A stretch of 64,000 nucleotides of DNA from Desulfovibrio litoralis DSM 11393 (GTDB lineage: Bacteria; Desulfobacterota; Desulfovibrionia; Desulfovibrionales; Desulfovibrionaceae): contig NZ_FRDI01000002.1 of the NCBI RefSeq assembly GCF_900143255.1, forward strand, positions 482,154-546,153, given 5' to 3'. Shown here piece by piece: positions 1 to 7,678 of this stretch (the stretch's first letter is position 1; each line of letters opens with the position of its first letter). Position numbers and translations under genes: made by a program. The notes beneath the pieces were generated by a model, which did not search any database, had not been told where the DNA came from, and worked only from the letters and a program-made list of their open reading frames with translations.

Positions 1-855
1 CTTTTTTCATATAAAGAAATGATTATGGGAAAGGTTGAAATCTTAAATCGCCTTCAAGATCGCTGTTGCCATAATGTTGTTGACTTAGAAGAAGTTCTTT
101 GGCGTATTAAACGTGGAAATAGAGCGGCGAGCCGTGCTAAACAAGAGCTTATTCGTTCTAACTTGCGTTTAGTTGTTTCTATTGCTAAAAAATATACGAA
201 CCGTGGCTTACAATTTTTGGATTTAATTCAAGAAGGTAACATCGGCTTAATGAAAGCGGTTGATAAATTTGAATATCAACGTGGTTATAAATTTTCTACT
301 TATGCAACGTGGTGGATACGTCAGGCGATTACTCGTGCTATAGCTGATCAGGCCAGAACTATTCGTATTCCTGTCCACATGATTGAAACTATTAATAAAT
401 TAATTCGTACTTCTCGTTATTTAGTGCAGGAACTTGGGCGAGATCCAACACCTGAAGAAATAGCCGAACGTATGGATTATCCTTTAGATAAAGTTAAAAA
501 GGTCTTAAAAATTGCTAAAGAGCCAATTTCTTTAGAAACACCGATTGGTGATGAAGAAGATTCGAGTCTTGGTGATTTTATTGAAGATAAAAAAGCGGTT
601 GCACCAGCGGAAGAAGTTGTTAATACTAAACTTTCCGAACAAATAACTTCTATTCTCGCTGATTTAACCCCAAGAGAAGAACAAGTTTTACGCAAGCGTT
701 TTGGAATAGGCGAAAAAAGCGACCATACCCTAGAAGAAGTGGGTAAGCTTTTTAACGTTACTCGTGAGCGTATTCGTCAGATTGAAGCGAAAGCTTTGCG
801 TAAGTTACGCCACCCAACCAGAAGCCAAAAATTGCGCTCTTATTACGATAGTTAA
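1..855 (+). CDS. rpoD: RNA polymerase primary sigma factor RpoD, C-terminal part
   Basis: This is the housekeeping sigma-70 factor that directs RNA polymerase to promoters. The reading frame is open to base 1, so the N-terminal half (regions 1.1, 1.2 and the non-conserved region) lies outside the window; the ATG at 19 is internal. Visible are region 2 ([19 protein letters not shown] and the region 2.4 segment [20 protein letters not shown]), region 3 ([41 protein letters not shown]) and region 4.2 ([31 protein letters not shown]). It ends with a clear intrinsic terminator. The family call is certain. RpoD is preferred over RpoS because the GDFIED-type region 3/4 linker and the C-terminal RS.KLR ending match RpoD. 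Confidence 0.96.
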   Translation, partial: LFSYKEMIMGKVEILNRLQDRCCHNVVDLEEVLWRIKRGNRAASRAKQELIRSNLRLVVSIAKKYTNRGLQFLDLIQEGNIGLMKAVDKFEYQRGYKFSTYATWWIRQAITRAIADQARTIRIPVHMIETINKLIRTSRYLVQELGRDPTPEEIAERMDYPLDKVKKVLKIAKEPISLETPIGDEEDSSLGDFIEDKKAVAPAEEVVNTKLSEQITSILADLTPREEQVLRKRFGIGEKSDHTLEEVGKLFNVTRERIRQIEAKALRKLRHPTRSQKLRSYYDS

Positions 856-866
856 AGATATTGGAT

Positions 867-917
867 AAAGTGTTGCATAATAGTCATTTTTCTATTCTGC
901 AACACTTTTGTTTTTTG
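867..917 (+). terminator. Intrinsic terminator after rpoD
   Basis: AAAGTGTTGCA at 867-877 pairs with TGCAACACTTT at 898-908, with further AATAG/CTATT pairing inside, followed by a T-rich tract. It separates rpoD from the threonine aldolase gene. Confidence 0.85.
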
Positions 918-958
918 AATCTTAATTTACATACTAAATTGATAACCGAGTAAATAAA

Positions 959-1999
959 ATGAAGAATTTTGCGAGTGATAATACGAGCGGAGTACACCCT
1001 CAAATATTTGAAGCATTACAAAAGGCAAATATCAGCAATGTGCCTGCTTATGGCGATGATGAATATTCACAATTAGCCGCTAAGGTTATCAAACAACACT
1101 TTGGTGAGCATGTTGTTCCATATTTTGTGTTACTTGGAACAGCCGCCAATGTGTTAAGTTTAGGCTCGGTAACTCCCTCATGGGGGGCTGTAATTTGTGC
1201 GGATACGGCTCATATTAATTCTGATGAATGTGGAGCTCCTGAGGCGAAAATGGGCTGTAAACTTTTTACTGTTCCAAACGTGAACGGAAAAATTACCCCC
1301 GAAGCTTGTCTTCCGACTATACAGGCCGCTAAAGATAACGTGCATCATTCTCAGCCTAAAGTTATTTCTATTACTCAAAGCACAGAGCTTGGTACTGTTT
1401 ATACGCCAAATGAAATCAAAGCCTTAGCGGACTTTGCTCATGCCAATGGGCTTTATTTGCATGTTGACGGAGCGAGATTGTCAAATGCGGCAGTAACTTT
1501 AAACTTGCCATTTAAGGCTTTTACTACTGATTTAGGCGTTGACTTATTGTCGCTTGGCGGAACAAAAAATGGCTTAATGTTTGGCGAGGCGGTGGTATTT
1601 TTAAACCCTGCTTTAGCTGAAAACTTTATTTATATGCGTAAACAATCTATGCAGTTGCTTTCAAAAATGCGTTTTGTTGCGACACAATTTATAGAATATC
1701 TTGAAGCCGACTTATGGAAAACCAACGCAACGAACGCAAATATTATGGCTAAAAGGTTAGCAGACGGGATAAAAGATGTTTCGGCAGTAAAAATTTGTTA
1801 CCCTGTTCAAGCGAATGCTCTTTTTGTCAGAATAGAAACAAAATTGCTGGAGCGTTTAGCTAAAGAATATTATTTTTATGTGCTTGACCCTAATGACCAT
1901 AAAGATTACCCCAAAGGCTACCAATTAGTACGCTGGATGACCTCATTTAATACAACGACAGAGCAGGTTGATGATTTTATTCAGGCGATTAGAAAATAA
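959..1999 (+). CDS. Low-specificity threonine aldolase (PLP enzyme)
   Basis: A fold-type I PLP-dependent beta-eliminating lyase family protein of 346 aa, the usual length of low-specificity L-threonine aldolases, which split threonine or allo-threonine to glycine and acetaldehyde. The N-terminus (MKNFASDNTSGVHPQIFEAL) and the Asp motif before the cofactor lysine (LYLHVDGARLSNA) are typical. The Schiff-base lysine is expected in the segment LSLGGTKNGLMFGEAV. The protein looks soluble and cytoplasmic. The gene stands alone between the rpoD terminator and tRNA-Ser. Within this family, substrate choice (threonine, phenylserine) cannot be read from the sequence. Confidence 0.9.
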   Translation: MKNFASDNTSGVHPQIFEALQKANISNVPAYGDDEYSQLAAKVIKQHFGEHVVPYFVLLGTAANVLSLGSVTPSWGAVICADTAHINSDECGAPEAKMGCKLFTVPNVNGKITPEACLPTIQAAKDNVHHSQPKVISITQSTELGTVYTPNEIKALADFAHANGLYLHVDGARLSNAAVTLNLPFKAFTTDLGVDLLSLGGTKNGLMFGEAVVFLNPALAENFIYMRKQSMQLLSKMRFVATQFIEYLEADLWKTNATNANIMAKRLADGIKDVSAVKICYPVQANALFVRIETKLLERLAKEYYFYVLDPNDHKDYPKGYQLVRWMTSFNTTTEQVDDFIQAIRK

Positions 2000-2080
2000 A
2001 TATAAAATGTTATAAATAATCGTTGCCTGCTTAACTTGTCGCTTAATTGTAAGATATATATTTATTTTTATAAAAAAAGC

Positions 2081-2109
2081 TTGACAAAAACGCCTTATAT
2101 TGATTAATA
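2081..2109 (+). promoter_or_regulatory. Candidate sigma-70 promoter for tRNA-Ser
   Basis: A perfect -35 box TTGACA (2081-2086) is followed after 17 bp by TTAATA (2104-2109), a weak -10 box, about 57 bp before the tRNA. The -35 is convincing. The -10 is less so. Confidence 0.45.
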
Positions 2110-2165
2110 ACATGGTTCTGGTGCTTTGAGATATACTTTTAAAGCTCAGATAAGATTTAAAATCC

Positions 2166-2258
2166 GGAGAGGTGGCCGAGCGGCCGAAGGCGCTCCCCTG
2201 CTAAGGGAGTATACGGTGTTGAGCTGTATCAAGAGTTCAAATCTCTTCCTCTCCGCCA
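2166..2258 (+). tRNA. tRNA-Ser (anticodon GCT)
   Basis: A 93-nt class II tRNA with a long variable arm. The acceptor stem GGAGAGG pairs with CCTCTCC, the discriminator is G and CCA is encoded (2256-2258). The anticodon stem CTCCC/GGGAG carries the loop CTGCTAA, anticodon GCT, reading AGC/AGU. The 3' part from the anticodon arm onward (2197) is repeated exactly at 19446, so this tRNA is the attachment site of the integrative element. The copy on the left is complete. Confidence 0.97.
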
Positions 2259-2312
2259 GTTTTTAAATAAAAACGCTAAGTTACGTAATAGTAGCTTAGC
2301 GTTTTTTTGTGG
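2197..2312 (+). repeat. attL: 116-bp direct repeat from tRNA-Ser 3' half plus terminator
   Basis: Bases 2197-2312 are identical to 19446-19561 (offset 17249). The repeat starts at the edge of the tRNA-Ser anticodon loop, runs through the CCA end and covers the tRNA terminator. It stops at 2312/19561, where the next base differs; the base before the start also differs. This is the expected left attachment site of a tyrosine-recombinase element. Confidence 0.95.
2271..2308 (+). terminator. Terminator of tRNA-Ser
   Basis: AAACGCTAAG (2271-2280) pairs with CTTAGCGTTT (2295-2304) and runs into seven T. The same hairpin is copied in attR (19520-19557). Confidence 0.85.
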
Positions 2313-2338
2313 TTAAAAAGTAGTTTGTAGAAATAAAA

Positions 2339-2360
2339 AACATACCAAAAAACATACTTT
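2339..2360 (+). repeat. 22-bp direct repeat near attL (candidate integrase arm site)
   Basis: Identical to 19322-19343 (core ACATACC, six A, then CATAC). One copy lies just inside each att repeat, in the same orientation. The placement suggests arm-type binding sites for the integrase; this is inference. Confidence 0.6.
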
Positions 2361-2430
2361 TTTTAGAATGATGTTATTGGGATAGTAATGGAGATACTTT
2401 ACATATCCCCATTACTGAGTTTAGAAACAT

Positions 2431-2682
2431 TTAGCTCAATAAGCCCTTATTGCTATATAGCAAACAGTCTTTTACAAAATTGTAGGCAGTAGTGTTTTTT
2501 GACTGTATTAGTAGAGTTCCGTTATCATAGGTGGTGATAGTGACACTACTTATCTTCTTTGTTTTTAAGCGTATAATAGTTCCTGTTTGATCTTTATTTC
2601 GTTCTTGTGTGTATTTTATATTAGAGTCGTCAAGGCTTTTCAATACTTTTTTAAATGGCATTTTTATTGGATTTTTTTTCAT
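2431..2682 (-). CDS. Small protein of unknown function, TBP/RNase HIII N-domain-like
   Basis: An 83-aa protein lying directly after the integrase gene. I place the start at the ATG at 2682, preceded by AGAGAG; a longer reading frame to 2733 would overlap the integrase end and lacks a better ribosome site. The first half is basic (MKKNPIKMPFKKVLKSL). The second half, SSVTITTYDNGTLLIQSKNT followed by a helix ending KDCLLY, has the strand pattern of the TATA-binding-protein-like domain at the N-terminus of RNase HIII and related proteins (hydrophobic strand, Y-x-x-G-x-L-hydrophobic-Q). That resemblance is by eye only. No catalytic motif is visible. It may be co-transcribed with int and help recombination or replication, but function is unknown. 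Confidence 0.6.
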   Translation of the reverse strand: MKKNPIKMPFKKVLKSLDDSNIKYTQERNKDQTGTIIRLKTKKISSVTITTYDNGTLLIQSKNTTAYNFVKDCLLYSNKGLLS

Positions 2683-2701
2683 GAGTATTCTCTCTATGTT
2701 A

Positions 2702-3742
2702 TTATTTATTGTTAGGGATAACCATACTATCAATAATATCTGCTAAATGACTGATATTAGATGATAGGGAACGTAGGTATAAATCAGTAGTTGTCGTTCG
2801 TTGATGTCCAAGTAGCTGTTGAATTTCTGCTATATTTACCTGTTGACTGCTCATTAATTGAGTAGCTACAAAATGTCGTAAAGCGTGAAATCCAAACTCT
2901 TTTACCTGAGCTGTTTGGCATAGTCTTTTGAGCATATACCGTACACATGGTTGAAGCTTATGATAAGGTTGTCCTGTGCGTGAGTTTATAAACACGAATT
3001 CTGCATTATCAACTTTGTTTTCTGATAACGATTCTAGAATATTACGCATTTTCCCACCCATGGGCATTAGACGAGATTGCCTATTTCCACCTTTTCTTTT
3101 ACGTGTCCATAAAATGATGGTACTACGTTCAAAGTTTACATCTATCCATTTTAGATTGAACAGCTCGCCAATACGTGCTCCTGTGGATAATAGAAATAAA
3201 AGAATCTCTTTTTCCCAAGATTCTGCTATATTAAGCACTTTTCCCACGTCTTCATTGTTAGGCACATATTTTATGTAATCTTCCTCAGGGTAGGGTTGTA
3301 CCAAACTCCAAGGGTTGTTTGGAATATTGCCTTTATGCCAATTCCAACAAGCTTTTAAAGTCTGCAAACGTCTATTTGCACCTTTTGCTCCATGTTGTTG
3401 ATTAGTCTCAGCAATATAGGTTTTTGCTAATTGTGGTGTTATTACATCTATAAAGACATCTTGCTTCAAAAATGTGGCAAACTCTTTATAATGAGATAGT
3501 TTTTCTTGAACAGTACCGCCTTGCATTCTTGCTTCACAATCTATGAGATATTCTTTAGTTATTTGCGAATACGTCAAAACGATTGGTTTTCCCTCCTGTT
3601 CTTTTAACCGTTTTTTCTCTTCCACTTCCCATGCTATTGCTTCCCGCCTGAGGGTAAATCTTTTGTTGATCTGTTTCCCTTGATACTTGAAGTAAGCTAT
3701 GTACTTTGTTCCTGTTTGAGTTTGTATTGTGCGTATTGCCAT
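2702..3742 (-). CDS. int: Tyrosine site-specific integrase
   Basis: A phage-type integrase (346 aa) that would integrate and excise the element at tRNA-Ser. The N-terminal segment (MAIRTIQTQTGTKYIAYFKYQGKQINKRF) resembles a DNA-arm-binding domain, residues about 60-150 form the SAM-like core-binding domain, and the C-terminal half is catalytic. Catalytic residues visible are R190 (STGARIGEL), a Lys near 215-217 (TRKRKGG), H286 and R289 (FHALRH), H313 (LLGHQ) and nucleophile Y322 (TDLYLRS). The start is supported by AGGTGA eight bases upstream. Its 5' end is overlapped for 188 bp by the preceding HTH gene in another frame, so translation is probably coupled. Confidence 0.96.
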   Translation of the reverse strand: MAIRTIQTQTGTKYIAYFKYQGKQINKRFTLRREAIAWEVEEKKRLKEQEGKPIVLTYSQITKEYLIDCEARMQGGTVQEKLSHYKEFATFLKQDVFIDVITPQLAKTYIAETNQQHGAKGANRRLQTLKACWNWHKGNIPNNPWSLVQPYPEEDYIKYVPNNEDVGKVLNIAESWEKEILLFLLSTGARIGELFNLKWIDVNFERSTIILWTRKRKGGNRQSRLMPMGGKMRNILESLSENKVDNAEFVFINSRTGQPYHKLQPCVRYMLKRLCQTAQVKEFGFHALRHFVATQLMSSQQVNIAEIQQLLGHQRTTTTDLYLRSLSSNISHLADIIDSMVIPNNK

Positions 3743-3941
3743 AATAATTCACCTGTTTTTGTTGTTTGCAATGTTCTAAAACGTCTTCAAGAATAAAACG
3801 TACACCACGTAAATTAGGCTTTTCCTGTGCATTTGGAGTTATTGGCACATAAGGAAATTGACGCCATATATTACGTACAGTACCGGGGCTAAGCTTTAAT
3901 AAAAATGCAAGCTCTTTGTAGGTTAGGAGATCATTGCTCAT
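3555..3941 (-). CDS. Excisionase-like helix-turn-helix protein
   Basis: A 128-aa protein whose first about 60 residues (LLTYKELAFLLKLSPGTVRNIWRQFPYVPITPN, then RGVRFILEDVLEHCKQQ) form an AlpA/MerR-like winged helix-turn-helix of the kind used by excisionases (recombination directionality factors). The remainder, after about residue 66, is read out of frame through the 5' end of int, is rich in Asn, Ser, Gln and charged residues, and does not look like a folded domain. It starts at ATG 3941, overlapping the stop of the rep gene (ATGA). The order rep-xis-int on one transcript is seen in several integrative elements. The HTH is clear; the excisionase role is inferred from position. Confidence 0.8.
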   Translation of the reverse strand: MSNDLLTYKELAFLLKLSPGTVRNIWRQFPYVPITPNAQEKPNLRGVRFILEDVLEHCKQQKQVNYYGNTHNTNSNRNKVHSLLQVSRETDQQKIYPQAGSNSMGSGREKTVKRTGGKTNRFDVFANN

Positions 3942-4756
3942 ACAATAATCTCCTCATAAGCCAATGCTTCATTTATGGCTTCCTGAATCATTTTACTTGT
4001 GCAATAGCAAAGACAACTAGCGTGATGAGAGAGCCTGTTTATGCTCGATTCTGCCGAACTATTATTTATAATCTGACGTTTTAAACATAACCTGAATATT
4101 TCCCACTGATTTTCATCTAAAACGAGTTCTTTTATAGGAGCTAATGGCATATCTTTTCTGTGAATAGCACCCCAAAAAGATTTACCTTGCAACTTTTTCA
4201 TTAACTTTAATGTGTTATGTTCTTTTATTTTTTTAGTTACATAGGAAATATGCAAATCTTTGTATTTTTTAAAATTAATAGTCTTACGTTCTGAAGAACC
4301 TGTAATTTTTTGCCACTTTTTACGAAGTTTTCCCCAAGGAACATGTTTTTTACCCATACGTCCTATTAGATGATAGTGAACACCACTTAAATATGACCAT
4401 TCCATAACAAAGATAAACCAGCATTCGGAATAACTACGTTCTAAGTATCTCCTGAATTTATTAAATAACGCTATGCATTCTTTAGTTTTCCACTTGGCTT
4501 TTACTTTTGTATCAAAAATAAGTGTTATAAAAACAGAAGGTTTTTTAGTTAAACGAGCATGTAAAGTCGCTAATGTAGCAATACTACGACGCCGTGCCTT
4601 TTTCCTTTTTACTGTCTTTGAGGATTGTTTAGAATACCTGTTTGGTGCTTTTTTACCCTTATTGGGTTTAGTGGAACACCATGATATTGATCCTCCACTA
4701 ATAGTAAGTTTGTAAAAATACGATTGTTCTAATTGCTCATAAAGATAATCTTCCAT
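3938..4756 (-). CDS. HUH rolling-circle replication initiator-like protein
   Basis: A 272-aa basic protein with the three Rep motifs in order. These are a hydrophobic-T-L strand (PSVFITLIFD, residues 73-82), a metal-binding HUH motif (GVHYHLIG, H127 and H129), and a catalytic tyrosine motif (ISYVTKKIKE, Y172 with K175/K176). This pattern fits single-tyrosine rolling-circle initiators of plasmids, filamentous phages and integrative elements, which nick one strand at an origin. The N-terminus has a cluster of Lys/Arg (KTVKRKKARRR). The gene precedes the xis-like and int genes with a 4-bp overlap. It implies the excised circle can replicate or be transferred by a rolling circle. Family assignment is from motifs only. 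Confidence 0.8.
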   Translation of the reverse strand: MEDYLYEQLEQSYFYKLTISGGSISWCSTKPNKGKKAPNRYSKQSSKTVKRKKARRRSIATLATLHARLTKKPSVFITLIFDTKVKAKWKTKECIALFNKFRRYLERSYSECWFIFVMEWSYLSGVHYHLIGRMGKKHVPWGKLRKKWQKITGSSERKTINFKKYKDLHISYVTKKIKEHNTLKLMKKLQGKSFWGAIHRKDMPLAPIKELVLDENQWEIFRLCLKRQIINNSSAESSINRLSHHASCLCYCTSKMIQEAINEALAYEEIIV

Positions 4757-5198
4757 GAACGTTGCTCCATAAAGTTATGCACCTCAGTTCACACATTGCT
4801 TATTTACGAAATTAAAAATAAAAAAAAGAGTGCAAAATAAATTGCACAATTTTTATTTTTAACTTGTTTTTTATGTATGATAAAAAAATCTGAGAGTGCG
4901 ACTTATGGATTAAACGAAAAGAAAACACACTCTCAGAAAAAACATGAAAATTGCTCAAACTAGCTCGTAGATGCATCTAACTATAGAGTTAGACCATTCT
5001 TTTGCACTTTCTACGTAATTTTACATTTTCATATATAATTTATAATTTTTTATTTTTGTATAAATATGTAGCGTATACTTATATAGTTTAAAGTTATATT
5101 TTGTATAAAAATCCAACTATAAAAATAAAAAAATAATATAGAAACGTAATCTGAGTTTATTTTTTTAATTTTTATTTATTTATTTTAAAAAAAATATT
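4757..5198. other. AT-rich intergenic stretch with one inverted repeat
   Basis: The 442 bp between rep and the nitrilase-like gene contain no credible reading frame. The single clear structure is the inverted repeat TCTGAGAGTG (4889-4898) / CACTCTCAGA (4928-4937) with a 29-nt gap. On the minus strand it is followed by a run of T, so it could be a terminator of the nitrilase-like operon. Its place just upstream of rep also makes it a candidate double-strand origin. Long A/T runs fill the rest. Confidence 0.6.
4889..4937. repeat. Inverted repeat: terminator or candidate rolling-circle origin
   Basis: A perfect 10-bp stem with a 29-nt loop, flanked by A runs on both outer sides. On the minus strand it reads stem then T7, as in an intrinsic terminator. 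The long loop is unusual for a terminator and compatible with a Rep nick-site hairpin. Confidence 0.5.
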
Positions 5199-5987
5199 TT
5201 AATATTTTTTCATATCCACCACACCAATATTTAAACCCATATCATTTGGTATTTCTTCTATGTTTATTAGGCTACCATTTTTGTATACTGTCCAAGGTGG
5301 TTTTATACCGTCTTTTTTCATGCCATTACGATCAATTTTTCCTTTATTCCAGACGGAAAGCACCGTTCTTCCATTTTGGGATAAAAACGCTCGTTTTAGC
5401 ACCATTTCAAACCTAGTCATCTTATCGTGAATAGGATTTAAAATAATATTTATATTTGGGGGAATTGCCCTTTCCAAGCCGTAATAATCAACAATAGTTT
5501 TAGACTTTTTGTCATATTTAACTATATTTGTTTCACCGCATATTAAAACACAGCAGTTGCCAAATATGCGAAAAGGTAGTTCTTTTTCAGCGTAACGTTT
5601 AGCTTGTTCTACCTGTGCTTTTGTAGATATTTTTGCTAATTTTTGTTTAAAACGATATTCTTTCCAGCCATCATTATTATAGTAAATAATAGAATTTTCT
5701 GGTTTTCTTCTTTTGGGGAAATCTTTAAACTCTTCTAGGCAAATCATTTTTACATTAGTGAGTGATGCTAGTTCTGCTATGAGTATGTGGTTATTTTTGG
5801 GTATAATGCTATAAAGTGAAAATAAAATAGTATCACACTGTAAATTATCTAAGAAAAGCAGTGTGTCTTTTATTGTATGGCTAAAATCTCTATAGCCGTT
5901 AGGGTAACGAATGTTGTAATCACGAGCAACTAGTGCAACTTTTTTTATAGTAAAGGGAATATTCGGTACTTGTGGTCTTTGTTTCAT
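5199..5987 (-). CDS. Nitrilase-superfamily-like protein (carbon-nitrogen hydrolase fold)
   Basis: A 262-aa soluble protein. It starts with a nitrilase-like first strand (IKKVALVARDYN). It has lysines at 115-117 (FKQKLAK), C150 in the segment CCVLICGET, a second conserved-looking block IILNPIHDKMTRFE (182-194), and the R-x-V-L-S-x-W-N strand (RTVLSVWN, 207-214). Cys and Lys fall where the catalytic Cys-Glu-Lys triad members lie in carbon-nitrogen hydrolases. The first Glu, normally after the second strand, is not evident: the segment there is TILFSLYS. It may therefore be a divergent or non-hydrolytic member. It is translated with the DUF2958 gene (1-bp gap). No pathway partner is visible; a defence or regulatory role is only a guess from its setting in mobile cargo. 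Confidence 0.55.
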   Translation of the reverse strand: MKQRPQVPNIPFTIKKVALVARDYNIRYPNGYRDFSHTIKDTLLFLDNLQCDTILFSLYSIIPKNNHILIAELASLTNVKMICLEEFKDFPKRRKPENSIIYYNNDGWKEYRFKQKLAKISTKAQVEQAKRYAEKELPFRIFGNCCVLICGETNIVKYDKKSKTIVDYYGLERAIPPNINIILNPIHDKMTRFEMVLKRAFLSQNGRTVLSVWNKGKIDRNGMKKDGIKPPWTVYKNGSLINIEEIPNDMGLNIGVVDMKKY

Positions 5988-5988
5988 T

Positions 5989-6315
5989 TTATGCCCCCAG
6001 TCTACATTTTTTTATACGTTCAATATTTGACGCCTTTGTTGGTTGCCAATACAAGTCTCGGTCTATTTCAAATCCTTTAATATTTATGCTTGCAAGCTCA
6101 CTTAGGATAAAATAGCCCCATTCTGCGTTTTCAAGATCATTATTTAGTATAACAAACCCAAAGAACGCATCTTCACCATCAAATTCAGCAACATACCAGT
6201 CGCAACCACCAAAGAAGAAGTGCATATAAATGACCTTATCTTTTAATGATATATTTTCAGTAGAATAGAATGTTGGCAGTGTTGCCAGTTGCTTCGCTGT
6301 TGGGTGATTCCACAT
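5989..6315 (-). CDS. DUF2958 family protein
   Basis: A 108-aa protein matching the DUF2958 pattern known from plasmids and integrative elements. It has a short N-terminus with LATLPTFYSTE, a strand with the aromatic pair CDWYVAEFDGEDAFFGFVILNNDLENAEWGYFILSEL, and a terminal IDRDLYW motif. The family is usually carried next to mobile-element genes and has no established biochemical role. It precedes the nitrilase-like gene with a 1-bp gap, so the two are probably one operon. Its start ATG at 6315 has AGAGGAG upstream. A strong hairpin lies 25 bp further upstream. Confidence 0.8.
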   Translation of the reverse strand: MWNHPTAKQLATLPTFYSTENISLKDKVIYMHFFFGGCDWYVAEFDGEDAFFGFVILNNDLENAEWGYFILSELASINIKGFEIDRDLYWQPTKASNIERIKKCRLGA

Positions 6316-6622
6316 AAAAAGAACTCCTCTTTAAAAATTAAAAAAGCCCCTGTAATAGGGGCAATAAAAAGCGGTACGCATTAACCGCATATGACATTAA
6401 AACTTTTTAGCGTATTAGTATTATAACATAATAGTCGTGTAAAGTCAATGTCTTATATTGAAAGTGGTGGTTAAAAAATACTTTTAACATAGCTAAAATC
6501 GTTTCTGTTTATGAAATTATCATCTGGTATAAAGAAGTTAATGATTACATTTGACCTGGGCGTAAAAATGATTTTATGTGTTATTTAAAGTTTTTTGCTA
6601 TTTTTTACAGTTGGAGAACAAT
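6316..6622. other. Divergent intergenic region between DUF2958 operon and WYL regulator
   Basis: About 300 bp with no gene. It holds the hairpin at 6340-6362 close to the DUF2958 start and is otherwise AT-rich. I cannot assign promoters with confidence. Position makes it the likely control region for both directions. Confidence 0.5.
6340..6362 (-). terminator. Hairpin plus T-tract in the leader of the DUF2958 operon
   Basis: On the minus strand GCCCC-TATTACA-GGGGC is followed by six T, a textbook intrinsic terminator. It lies upstream of the DUF2958 start instead of after a gene, so it could act as an attenuator or block read-through from outside. Confidence 0.6.
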
Positions 6623-7645
6623 ATGCCTCAAAAACTTGATGATGCTAAAGCCACAGAAAAAATTTTGCTTTTATACACACAACTTTTATTTTCTGGCAAA
6701 AAATATTGGTTAGCAGAGTTGGCAAAGCAATTTAATTGTTCAAAGGCGACTATGATGCGTTTAATGTCAACTATTGAGGTTTCAGGCGTAGCAGAAATTG
6801 AGACTGGAATTGAGAACGGTCGACGCTGGTATCAACTGAAAAACCTACCCAGTAGACCGCATATAAGTTTAAGCCAAGAAGAGGTTGAAAAACTATCTTT
6901 ATGTAGGGATTTGCTAGGGCGTTTATTACCAGAGGGCATTGAACAAGTAATTTCATCAGGTATTGAAAAAATCTCTGGATTAATGCCTCACAGTTCAGAA
7001 CGTGCAAGTGCTACAGTCATAAGAGGGGCAAATATTGTTTGGGGGCGGATTAAATACACCGAAACACAACAAGCATATTTGGAGTTAATGCTTAAAGCTG
7101 TGTCTGAACATACTATTTTTGAAGTAGCATATAAGGAAGAAAAACATCTTTTTGACCGTCCTAACCCTATGCAATATCGCTTTGTGCCTATGCGTCTTAC
7201 TAATGAAAACGGAAGTATCAATATTGAGGGTTGGCGAATTAGCGATGATGTTATTCCTAAGAAAAAATATGCTATAACCCTTGCTTTACACCGCATAATA
7301 ACTTGTAAAAGCACAACAGAAAAATTTCTTAAATGTCCTGACTTGCCTGAGCATAAAGGGGCTTTTGGGCTGGTTGGTTTTAGACCATTTGAGGCACGTG
7401 TGCGTTTTTCTGAGGTTTATAGCTCTTATATCAGCGATAGAGTGTGGAGCGAAGACCAAAAGATCATTGAACTTGATGGCGGAGAAATAGAATTACAGTT
7501 TAAAGCCTCAAGTCATATTGGCTTAGTCAATTGGGTGCTTGGTTTTGGAGCAGGGGCAGAGTTGCTTGAACCAGCTTATTTACGAGAACAAATACTAGAA
7601 GAAGTTGAAGAAATGTATGGTTTTTATGCACCAGAAGAAGATTAA
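6623..7645 (+). CDS. WYL-domain transcriptional regulator
   Basis: A 340-aa regulator with an N-terminal winged helix-turn-helix (KYWLAELAKQFNCSKATMMRLMSTIE, about residues 25-55). The WYL domain in the middle (about 150-235) carries VAYKEE and the RFVPMRLTNENGSINIEGW segment, and a WCX-type C-terminal domain ends EQILEEVEEMYGFY. I chose ATG 6623 because TTGGAG lies seven bases upstream; an earlier in-frame start at 6578 lacks a ribosome site. WYL proteins bind small ligands or nucleic acid and often repress phage-defence loci (for example BrxR and CapW). It is divergent from the DUF2958 operon and next to an XRE repressor, so it probably controls the cargo. Confidence 0.88.
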   Translation: MPQKLDDAKATEKILLLYTQLLFSGKKYWLAELAKQFNCSKATMMRLMSTIEVSGVAEIETGIENGRRWYQLKNLPSRPHISLSQEEVEKLSLCRDLLGRLLPEGIEQVISSGIEKISGLMPHSSERASATVIRGANIVWGRIKYTETQQAYLELMLKAVSEHTIFEVAYKEEKHLFDRPNPMQYRFVPMRLTNENGSINIEGWRISDDVIPKKKYAITLALHRIITCKSTTEKFLKCPDLPEHKGAFGLVGFRPFEARVRFSEVYSSYISDRVWSEDQKIIELDGGEIELQFKASSHIGLVNWVLGFGAGAELLEPAYLREQILEEVEEMYGFYAPEED

Positions 7646-7678
7646 ATGCCTAACGACAAAGTAGAGTGATAGGTGGAG

